Positions 1-5,317 of a stretch of 5,769 bases of DNA are shown here, one piece after another. The notes beneath the pieces were generated by a model. That model had not been told where the DNA came from and ran no database searches. It was given only the letters and a program-made list of their open reading frames with translations. Position 1 is the stretch's first letter, and each line of letters begins with the position of its first letter. Source of the stretch: Chloroflexota bacterium (lineage in GTDB: Bacteria > Chloroflexota > Anaerolineae > Anaerolineales > Villigracilaceae); assembly GCA_016191895.1 (NCBI GenBank), contig JACPVD010000278.1, positions 1-5,769 on the forward strand, in the 5' to 3' direction. Position numbers and translations under genes: made by a program.

Positions 1-2
1 AG

Positions 3-89
3 CACTTGCTGGCCTGGATTACCAAAGCACAGGCAAAACTTGAGAAAACTGCCAGATTTGACACTCACACCAGACCCAAAAAAGACTGA
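3..89 (+). CDS. Possible C-terminal end of an unrecognised upstream gene (5' truncated by the window edge)
   Basis: The frame beginning at base 3 is open from the window edge to a TGA at 87-89 and gives 28 residues (HLLAWITKAQ..., ending RPKKD). The composition, a short hydrophobic/amphipathic stretch followed by a basic tail, looks like a natural protein C-terminus. The frame starting at base 1 is also open to a TGA at 133-135, but its product is less protein-like. I do not recognise a family from so few residues. If real, the gene would end 50 bases before the GIY-YIG gene and could be co-transcribed with it, since no convincing promoter lies between them. Confidence 0.3.
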   Translation, partial: HLLAWITKAQAKLEKTARFDTHTRPKKD

Positions 90-139
90 AATCACCATGA
101 TAAGGCACCCAAAGGTCGAATCTGTGATTTACTGAAATT

Positions 140-469
140 ATGAATCCAGAAACAGTAATATATGAGGGGAAATCAGGCAAAAACTATGAATACTGGATAT
201 ATCCGATTGACACGCTTTTCATGGATATTCCGGGCAACTATGTTTTTGCCAAAGAAACATCGCCTAAGAGGTGGAGACCTATTTACATCGGGCAAACTTC
301 AAACCTGCAAAACCGCCTGTCTAACCATGAAAAAGAGGCCTGCGCAAAACGGCATGGGGCAACTCATATCCATGCTCATACCAGTTCATATCTGGAATCC
401 ACGCGCAAAGCCGAAGAGAGCGACCTCATCGCGCAATATATGCCTGAGTGCAATGAGAGAATAAACTAA
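140..469 (+). CDS. Small stand-alone GIY-YIG nuclease-domain protein
   Basis: The 109-aa product carries the signature order of the GIY-YIG fold. There is a GNY variant of the first motif at residues 32-34, YIG at 49-51, an arginine in the following helix (R59) and H63. The helix ending in the probable metal-binding acidic residue is at 88-97, with E93 three residues before L96-I97. The closing P-x-C-N places N105 exactly as in UvrC N-domains (E-x2-L-I ... P-x2-N). The family cuts DNA with one metal ion, but small single-domain members are mostly uncharacterised, so the substrate is unknown. There is no extra DNA-binding domain. The ATG at 140 is the only usable start because stops close the frame just upstream, and no clear Shine-Dalgarno precedes it. 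GC is about 45% against about 60% in the next gene, which suggests a separate origin. A hairpin terminator follows 25 bases after the stop. Confidence 0.72.
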   Translation: MNPETVIYEGKSGKNYEYWIYPIDTLFMDIPGNYVFAKETSPKRWRPIYIGQTSNLQNRLSNHEKEACAKRHGATHIHAHTSSYLESTRKAEESDLIAQYMPECNERIN

Positions 470-494
470 ATCCCAACCCTTGCTTCACGCCTGC

Positions 495-527
495 AAAATC
501 GCTCACAGGAAACCTGCGGGCGATTTT
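495..527 (+). terminator. Intrinsic terminator-like hairpin after the GIY-YIG gene
   Basis: The arm AAAATCGC (495-502) is complementary to GCGATTTT (520-527). Inside it a second stem, CAGG (506-509) with CCTG (513-516), closes on an AAA loop. T503-G519 can wobble-pair, C504 pairs with G518, and only A505/C517 is mismatched, so the whole 33 bases fold as one long hairpin. The T-run forms the 3' end of the stem and the A-run its 5' end, so the element could work in both directions. It separates the AT-richer GIY-YIG gene from the rnz cluster. Confidence 0.7.
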
Positions 528-597
528 CTCTACTTATTCCCATGAGGTACAATATCGGCACGTTTTCTACATCAGCGCGAATATTTTCGCTCAACTC

Positions 598-603
598 AGA
601 AGG
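598..603 (+). promoter_or_regulatory. Ribosome binding site that decides a TTG start for rnz
   Basis: AGAAGG lies seven bases before an in-frame TTG at 611-613. The only upstream ATG in the frame (542) has no Shine-Dalgarno and sits 14 bases after the terminator hairpin. Starting at 611 also gives the normal ribonuclease Z N-terminus (MFEILFLGTSASAP) and the usual length near 310 residues. Confidence 0.65.
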
Positions 604-610
604 TATCCCA

Positions 611-1543
611 TTGTTCGAAATCCTTTTTCTTGGCACATCGGCTTCCGCGCCCTCCGCAAAACGCGGGCTTTCCGGGCAGGTCGTTTCCCACAACGAATAT
701 CGTTTTCTCATCGATTGCGGCGAAGGCACGCAGAGGCAGATCCTTCAATCGGGCATCGGCTTCAAACGCCTGACGCGCATTCTATTGACGCACGGGCATC
801 TCGATCATATTCTCGGGTTGGGCGGGTTGCTGTCCACGCTGTTGCGCTGGGAATCCATCGACGAACTCAACATCTACGGCGGACGAAGCACGCTCGAGCG
901 CGTGCGCGCCCTCCTTTATGACGTGGTTCTGCGCGGCAACCAGCCTCCCATGCCGTTGAATCTTGTGGAGATCAAACCCGGCGTCATCTTTGAAGCGGAC
1001 GATTTCACGGTGACGGCGTTTCCGGTCACACATCGCGGGCCGGATTGTTTGGGATATGTCTTCGAGGAAAAAGCGCGGCGTCCGTTCCTCTCGCAAAAAG
1101 CGGACTCGCTTGGTGTGCCGTTCGGTCCCGAACGCCGCGAACTGGTCGCTGGAAATGAGATTACCCTCCCCGACGGCAAACGCGTCGCTCCAGATGATGT
1201 GCTTGGGCCGTGGGAGAAGGGGAGCAAACTCGTCGTGGTGGGCGATGCCGGTAAAACGGAAAACCTGCTCGAGGTCAGCCGGGATGCGGATGGGCTTGTT
1301 ATTGAGTCTACGTATCTCGATGAAGAAGAGGACATGGCGAAGCAGTTCTCGCATCTCACCGCAAAGATGGGGGCGGAACTCGCCTTGAAGGCGGGGGTTA
1401 AAAGGCTGATCCTTACGCATATTTCGCGCCGCTATCGTGAAAAGGACGTGATCGCCGAAGCGCAATCCGTTTTCCCGAACACGGTGGTGGCCCGCGATTT
1501 TGACACTTATCAGATCAAGAAAGAAATCGAACATGAACGATAA
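611..1543 (+). CDS. rnz: Ribonuclease Z (tRNA 3'-processing endonuclease, metallo-beta-lactamase fold)
   Basis: This is the cytoplasmic zinc endonuclease that trims 3' trailers from tRNA precursors. Numbered from the TTG start (310 aa; B. subtilis RNase Z is about 307), it opens with FLGTSASAP at 6-14 and the SGQVV strand. Zinc ligands follow in family order: H61, H63, D65 and H66 (motif HGHLDH), H141 (THRGPDCLGY), D212 (GDAGKT), H248 and H270 (THISRRY). The segment with LGVPFGPER (167-175) and PDDVLGP (194-200) is the short-form RNase Z region around the tRNA-binding arm, which separates it from other beta-lactamase-fold enzymes. The motif reads HGHLDH rather than the commoner HxHGDH. An in-frame ATG at 542 would add 23 unrelated residues and is less likely. 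TACAAT at 548-553 is a weak candidate -10, and a 5-bp hairpin (577-590) lies in the leader. The stop overlaps the start of pfkA by 11 bases, which implies translational coupling. Confidence 0.93.
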   Translation: MFEILFLGTSASAPSAKRGLSGQVVSHNEYRFLIDCGEGTQRQILQSGIGFKRLTRILLTHGHLDHILGLGGLLSTLLRWESIDELNIYGGRSTLERVRALLYDVVLRGNQPPMPLNLVEIKPGVIFEADDFTVTAFPVTHRGPDCLGYVFEEKARRPFLSQKADSLGVPFGPERRELVAGNEITLPDGKRVAPDDVLGPWEKGSKLVVVGDAGKTENLLEVSRDADGLVIESTYLDEEEDMAKQFSHLTAKMGAELALKAGVKRLILTHISRRYREKDVIAEAQSVFPNTVVARDFDTYQIKKEIEHER

Positions 1544-2507
1544 AATGACAATAGGGGTATTAACTTCCGGCGGCGACGCGCCCGGCATGAATGCCGCCAT
1601 CCGCGCCGTGGTGCGCACCGGGTTGACGAACAACATGAATGTGGTTGGTATTCAACATGGATATGAGGGATTGATCAACGGCGAGTTTCGTCCGCTGGGA
1701 TTGCGCGACGTGGGCGGCATTTTACAGCGCGGAGGCACAGTCCTGCTCACCAGCCGCAGTAAACGATTTATGGAACCCGCCGGTCAGCGCGACGCGATTC
1801 GCCGCATGAACGAAGCCGGCATGGACGCGCTCGTTGTCATCGGCGGCGAAGGCTCGATGAACGGCGCATATGCGCTTTCGCAACAGGGCATCAAAGTGAT
1901 CGGAATCCCCGGCAGTATCGACAACGACATCTGGGGCACGAACATCGCCATCGGCACCGATACCGCCATGAACACCATCATGGAAGCCGTGGATAAATTG
2001 CGCGATACCGCGTCATCGCACCAGCGCGCATTTCTTATCGAAACGATGGGACGCAACAGCGGTTACCTTGCCGTGATGGCGGCCATCGTCTGCGGCGCGG
2101 AGATGACGTTGATTCCCGAAGAGCCGGTCACGGTGGATGAAGTGGCGGCGGCTGTGGAAGAAGCATACAAACGCGGAAAGACTCACGCCATCATCATCAA
2201 TGCAGAAGGTTCGGGCGTCCGCACCACCGACCTGGCGGAACGAATCAACGAGTTGGATCTGGGATTCAAAACCCGCATGACCATTCTCGGCCATATCCAG
2301 CGCGGAGGTTCGCCCACCGCCTACGACCGCCTGCTTGCCTCGCGCAGGGGCGTGAAGGCTGTGGAAGCGTTGGCGGAAGACAAACATGGCGTGATGACCG
2401 GGCTCAAAGGCAAGGGCATCGATTTCATTCCGCTCGTGGATGTAATCAGCAACAAGCGCAAGGTGAACATGGAGTATTATCACATGGCGAAGGTGCTGGC
2501 GCGATAG
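1533..2507 (+). CDS. pfkA: 6-phosphofructokinase, ATP-type group
   Basis: This enzyme phosphorylates fructose 6-phosphate to the 1,6-bisphosphate, the committed step of glycolysis, in the cytoplasm. The 324-aa product matches E. coli PfkA in length. It shows SGGDAPGMN (12-20), GGEGS (104-108), the catalytic loop PGSIDNDI (126-133, base D130), SSHQR (161-165), MGR (172-174), E225, and GHIQRGGSP (253-261) with H254 and R257. Basic residues matching the E. coli effector site are kept (R24, R28, R58, R157, K216), so allosteric control is plausible. The residue after the GGE acidic position is Gly (G107), as in ATP users; pyrophosphate users have Asp there. Two positions differ from E. coli: the Mg-ATP Asp103 is Glu (E106), and Thr125 is Ser (S128). 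The start at 1533 lies inside the end of rnz with a weak purine-rich site before it. An alternative ATG at 1545 would give 320 aa. Confidence 0.93.
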   Translation: MNDKMTIGVLTSGGDAPGMNAAIRAVVRTGLTNNMNVVGIQHGYEGLINGEFRPLGLRDVGGILQRGGTVLLTSRSKRFMEPAGQRDAIRRMNEAGMDALVVIGGEGSMNGAYALSQQGIKVIGIPGSIDNDIWGTNIAIGTDTAMNTIMEAVDKLRDTASSHQRAFLIETMGRNSGYLAVMAAIVCGAEMTLIPEEPVTVDEVAAAVEEAYKRGKTHAIIINAEGSGVRTTDLAERINELDLGFKTRMTILGHIQRGGSPTAYDRLLASRRGVKAVEALAEDKHGVMTGLKGKGIDFIPLVDVISNKRKVNMEYYHMAKVLAR

Positions 2508-2512
2508 GGAGG
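2507..2512 (+). promoter_or_regulatory. Ribosome binding site of the dihydroorotase gene, abutting the pfkA stop
   Basis: GGGAGG begins on the last base of the pfkA TAG stop codon and lies 10 bases before the ATG at 2523. Ribosomes finishing pfkA would reach the initiation site directly, which fits co-transcription and supports 2523 as the start. There is no room for a promoter or terminator in the 15-base gap. Confidence 0.7.
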
Positions 2513-2522
2513 AACGGGAACC

Positions 2523-3602
2523 ATGCTCAAACTCCCCGGCCTGATCGATCCGCACGTTCATTTGCGCGAACCGGGCGCAATCCATAAAGAGGATTTTGAC
2601 TCTGGCACTTCCGCCGCTCTTGCGGGAGGAATCACTGTTGTGCTGGCGATGCCCAACACAAAACCTCCCATCTTCGACTCAAATACACTCGATATTGCGT
2701 TGAGCGCCGCGAAACAAAAAGCGCGTTGTGATTACGGCCAGTACCTCGGCGCGGGCCCGGAGAATTCAGATTGGGGGAATCATCTTGCCGCCGCGTCGCA
2801 ATCTGCCGGGTTGAAGATGTATCTCGACTCCACTTTTGGCGAATTGCGCCTTGATGACATGACCCTGTGGATGCCGCACTTCCAAAACTGGCCGAAGGAG
2901 ATGCCCATCGTGGCGCACTCCGAAAGCCGAAGCATGGCCGCCGCGATCCTGTTTGCCGCCCTATATGATCGTCCCATTCATATCGCGCACATTTCATTGA
3001 AAGAGGAAATCCTGCTGATCAAAGCCGCGAAGGAACGCGGAATCAAGGTCACTTGTGAAGTATGCCCCCACCATCTATTTTTATCGAAGGATGACATCCC
3101 GTCCATTTCGCATGGTCATCCGGGGCGGGGAGAGGTCCGTCCGCGGCTGGCAACAAAGGCGGATGTGAACGCCATGTGGGAACATATGGATGTGATCGAT
3201 TGTTTCGCCACCGACCATGCACCGCACACTGTTGCGGAAAAAGATTCAGAGAATCCCCCACCCGGTTTTCCCGGGTTGGAAACCATCCTGCCCTTATTGC
3301 TCACTGCCGTGCATGACAAACGATTAACACTGGATGACCTCATTCAAAAGACGCACATCAATCCAAAGCGAATCTTCAACCTGCCAGACCAGCCTGAAAC
3401 ATGGGTCGAAGTGGATGAAGATGAGCAGTATGAAGTTAAGGCATCCGAAGGATTCACCCGCTGTGGCTGGACTCCCTTCGAAGGCTGGAAGGTAAGAGGC
3501 CGGGTGCGAAAAACCGTCCTGCGCGGACAAACTGCTTTCGAAGACGGCAGGCTCAAGGTCGAGGCGGGATATGGAAGGAATATCCGAGAGTCCGCAAATT
3601 GA
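2523..3602 (+). CDS. pyrC: Dihydroorotase, short form resembling the animal CAD domain
   Basis: This enzyme catalyses reversible cyclisation of carbamoyl-aspartate to dihydroorotate, the third step of UMP synthesis. The 359-aa product is an amidohydrolase TIM barrel with metal ligands HVH (H11, H13), the lysine that is carboxylated in this family (K98), H132, H156 and D231 (TDHAPHT). Substrate residues are R15, N45, R206 and H235. It starts almost directly at LPGLIDPHVHLREPG, without the roughly 45-50 N-terminal residues of ordinary class I bacterial enzymes. Segment after segment matches the human CAD dihydroorotase domain as I recall it: AMPNTKPP, TF at 104-105 of the catalytic loop, EEILLIKAAK, TCEVCPHHLFLS, PPPGFPGLET and WTPFEGWKVRG. 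The position of the CAD third-zinc cysteine is Ala155, while the matching Glu (E179) is kept. It is the last gene of the rnz-pfkA cluster. Dihydroorotase is the best call; hydantoinase or allantoinase is unlikely given the RPR and PPPGFPGLE motifs. Confidence 0.9.
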   Translation: MLKLPGLIDPHVHLREPGAIHKEDFDSGTSAALAGGITVVLAMPNTKPPIFDSNTLDIALSAAKQKARCDYGQYLGAGPENSDWGNHLAAASQSAGLKMYLDSTFGELRLDDMTLWMPHFQNWPKEMPIVAHSESRSMAAAILFAALYDRPIHIAHISLKEEILLIKAAKERGIKVTCEVCPHHLFLSKDDIPSISHGHPGRGEVRPRLATKADVNAMWEHMDVIDCFATDHAPHTVAEKDSENPPPGFPGLETILPLLLTAVHDKRLTLDDLIQKTHINPKRIFNLPDQPETWVEVDEDEQYEVKASEGFTRCGWTPFEGWKVRGRVRKTVLRGQTAFEDGRLKVEAGYGRNIRESAN

Positions 3603-3686
3603 ATTCGTTCCTGCTGGAGTCACCTTCCGTTTGGCGGGCTGACAATTGGGCACCCTTTCCCATTACCTATTTCTCATTCGTCGTTG

Positions 3687-3714
3687 TTGACTTTGCAAGC
3701 AATTATTGTAAAAT
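3687..3714 (+). promoter_or_regulatory. Sigma-70-type promoter of the SLH protein gene
   Basis: TTGACT (3687-3692) and TAAAAT (3709-3714) each match five of six consensus bases, with a 16-base spacer. Transcription should begin near 3721, leaving a leader of about 69 bases. The surrounding DNA is clearly AT-rich compared with the genes on either side. The rest of the 187-base gap (3603-3686) shows no convincing terminator for the upstream cluster. Confidence 0.6.
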
Positions 3715-3717
3715 AAA

Positions 3718-3748
3718 TTCAATTCAGACTGCCATTCTCTGAATTGAA
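3718..3748 (+). repeat. Perfect 11-bp inverted repeat at the start of the SLH gene leader
   Basis: TTCAATTCAGA (3718-3728) and TCTGAATTGAA (3738-3748) are exact reverse complements around a nine-base spacer. After one mismatch two more outer pairs are possible (3715-3716 with 3750-3751). It begins three bases after the -10 box. It could therefore be an operator for a dimeric regulator, or a 5'-terminal stem-loop that protects the mRNA of an abundant envelope protein. No T-run follows, so it is not a terminator. Confidence 0.6.
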
Positions 3749-3789
3749 ATTCGACCTGAACGGCGAAACCAACAAGGAGAAAAATACAA

Positions 3790-5232
3790 ATGAATAAGAA
3801 GTTATTTACCCTGTTGCTGTTGACAGTCTTTGTGCTGGCGCAGTTTGGCATGGCATCTGCTGCGCCAATCGCCGGTGCCACGGTTACCGTTGCCCCACTT
3901 CCCACATTCAGCAAGCCCGGCGACACCGGTCTCCTGAACTATACCCTTACGCTGCCGGGCGGCCCCGCCCAGAACGTGCTGGTTTTCTGGAGATTGCAGC
4001 CCACGAATCCCTGGAACGCCTTATGGTGCTACGACGAGCCCGGCCACTACAATAACCTGGTGAGCGCGGCAGGTTCCTTTACCTATACACTCGGATCCGG
4101 CACAGTCGACCAGGATATTTTTGAATTCCTGTTCGTTGTCGTCGACACGCCCGACGGGGCATCCTGCGGCGTGGCCGCCAACCTGCCTTCCACTGCCACT
4201 CTCGGTCAGGCCAGCACTTTCATTGATGGTGACGTGCTGGCCGGCAGTTATTGGAATCCGCCATCGCTCGAAGTGGCCGGGTTCAGTTCCCTGCATGTAT
4301 CCTGCAATACATTTGAGTTATGGGGTCTTGTGTCCGATCAATATTACAATGGGGTCAATTGGGCAACAGACGGCTATTCCGGCGTCAACTCATGGAACGC
4401 CGTGCAGACGGGGTCGTTTGCGCCCGCGCCTCTTGGGGCTGGGAATAACCTGCTTTCGTGGATGATCACCATCCCAGGCTCCGCCACTGGAAATTGGTCC
4501 TTCACTATTATGCCGGAGGACATGGTGGGCAACAATTGGGGCGCTGTCAGCTATTTCCGTAATGGCATTGCGGTCACAGCGGATGAAAAAGCGTCCTGTA
4601 TGAACTTCACCGATGTGGCTGGTCACCAATATGAAACGTACGTGCGTTATCTGGGCGACCTCGGCTTGATCGCCGGCAACCCGGATGGCAGTTACGGAGT
4701 CAACACCACCCTCACCCGCGCTGAAGCCTCCGCTTTGTTTGAAAAAGCGAATGGTTACACCGCTGGTACCCTGCCGGTTGCGCCTCCTTCCGCGGCCTGT
4801 ACCTTCACTGATGTGAGCGCGGGCGACTGGTTCGCCGGCTGGGTCTGGCAGGCCTGCGCCGACGGTTTCATGAACGGTTTGGGCGGCGGTTTGTTCGGCC
4901 CCGCCGACCTGCTTACCCGCGGCCAGATCGTCACCATCTTCAATAACATCCATAACATGGGTGGCGGTTCTGGCGCATATCTCGACTTCGCGACATATAA
5001 CACGGTCCTTGAATTTCCCTGGACGGGCTGGTGGGTTGTTGCCGGATACCCCTATCTGCGTGAAGCGGCCTTTACCGATGTGCCTTTTGGCGCATTCTAT
5101 GTCGTTCCTGTTGAACGCGCCTACGGCATTGGTGTGGCCGATGGAACCAGCGCCACCACCTTCTCGCCGGATTCCCCCATCCTGCGCGGAGAGTTTGCCA
5201 AGATGTTGTATCGCGCTTTGAGCCGAGACTAA
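3790..5232 (+). CDS. Secreted cell-envelope protein with three C-terminal SLH repeats
   Basis: The 480-aa protein is exported. It has a basic start (MNKK), a hydrophobic core at 5-19 and a signal-peptidase site after ASA (24/25). Residues 25 to about 265 are rich in Thr, Ser, Gly, Trp and beta-branched residues, with few lysines and several cysteines. They look like two beta-sandwich modules, but I recognise no family. Three SLH repeats follow: 273-322 (FTDV ... LTRAE at 308-312), 339 to about 388 (FTDV ... LTRGQ at 375-379) and 428-478 (FTDV ... LRGE at 465-468). SLH repeats usually bind pyruvylated wall polymers and hold proteins in the S-layer. The third repeat has lost the TR pair, and a Trp/Tyr-rich insert (about 390-427) separates repeats two and three. 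AAGGAG (3774-3779) lies ten bases before the ATG. The gene has its own promoter and terminator, so it is monocistronic. It may be an S-layer or surface-anchored protein; its ligand is unknown. Confidence 0.88.
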   Translation: MNKKLFTLLLLTVFVLAQFGMASAAPIAGATVTVAPLPTFSKPGDTGLLNYTLTLPGGPAQNVLVFWRLQPTNPWNALWCYDEPGHYNNLVSAAGSFTYTLGSGTVDQDIFEFLFVVVDTPDGASCGVAANLPSTATLGQASTFIDGDVLAGSYWNPPSLEVAGFSSLHVSCNTFELWGLVSDQYYNGVNWATDGYSGVNSWNAVQTGSFAPAPLGAGNNLLSWMITIPGSATGNWSFTIMPEDMVGNNWGAVSYFRNGIAVTADEKASCMNFTDVAGHQYETYVRYLGDLGLIAGNPDGSYGVNTTLTRAEASALFEKANGYTAGTLPVAPPSAACTFTDVSAGDWFAGWVWQACADGFMNGLGGGLFGPADLLTRGQIVTIFNNIHNMGGGSGAYLDFATYNTVLEFPWTGWWVVAGYPYLREAAFTDVPFGAFYVVPVERAYGIGVADGTSATTFSPDSPILRGEFAKMLYRALSRD

Positions 5233-5235
5233 AGC

Positions 5236-5285
5236 GCCTGTTCGCGCTCGTGTAAATGCTTTTCGAGGCAGACCTGCGAACAGGC
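5236..5285 (+). repeat. 10-bp inverted repeat overlapping the terminator
   Basis: GCCTGTTCGC (5236-5245) is the exact reverse complement of GCGAACAGGC (5276-5285). The right arm coincides with the loop and inner 3' strand of the terminator hairpin, so the two folds exclude each other. It starts four bases after the SLH stop codon. It may be chance, or may form a competing structure in the 3' untranslated region. Confidence 0.45.
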
Positions 5286-5299
5286 CTGCCTCGATTTTT
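5263..5299 (+). terminator. Strong intrinsic terminator of the SLH gene
   Basis: TCGAGGCAG (5263-5271) pairs with CTGCCTCGA (5286-5294), and inside it CCTG (5273-5276) pairs with CAGG (5281-5284) around a CGAA loop. Only A5272/C5285 is mismatched. Five T residues (5295-5299) follow directly, so it is oriented for the plus-strand SLH gene, ending 30 bases after the stop. On the minus strand the hairpin is not followed by a T-run, so it is a poor terminator for the convergent gene. Confidence 0.88.
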
Positions 5300-5317
5300 C
5301 ACAGGGGTCGCGAGTTT

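Noticed and set aside
58..63. Exact TTGACA as a -35 box for the GIY-YIG gene
   Set aside because: No acceptable -10 hexamer lies 16-18 bases downstream (the sequence there is AAAGAC-like), and the hexamer falls inside a possible coding end.
140..469. Homing endonuclease or mobile element
   Set aside because: Only the nuclease core is present, with no DNA-binding domain, intron or intein signatures, terminal repeats or target duplications in view.
542..610. ATG at 542 as the rnz start
   Set aside because: It has no Shine-Dalgarno, lies just after a terminator hairpin and overlaps a candidate -10 box; the extra 23 residues do not resemble the family N-terminus.
782..1636. Long minus-strand open frame antisense to rnz (284 codons), with similar ones at 2013-2585 and 4390-4953
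   Set aside because: They lie opposite clear conserved genes in GC-rich DNA, have no recognisable motifs or ribosome binding sites, and arise from codon bias of the real genes.
3618..3642. GTCA...TGAC with inner CCG/CGG as a terminator for the pyrC cluster
   Set aside because: The stems are only four and three base pairs with unpaired bases between them, and no T-run follows.
3879..3891. Short palindrome around ACGGTTACCGT
   Set aside because: It lies within codons for TVTV in the SLH protein and is short enough to be chance.
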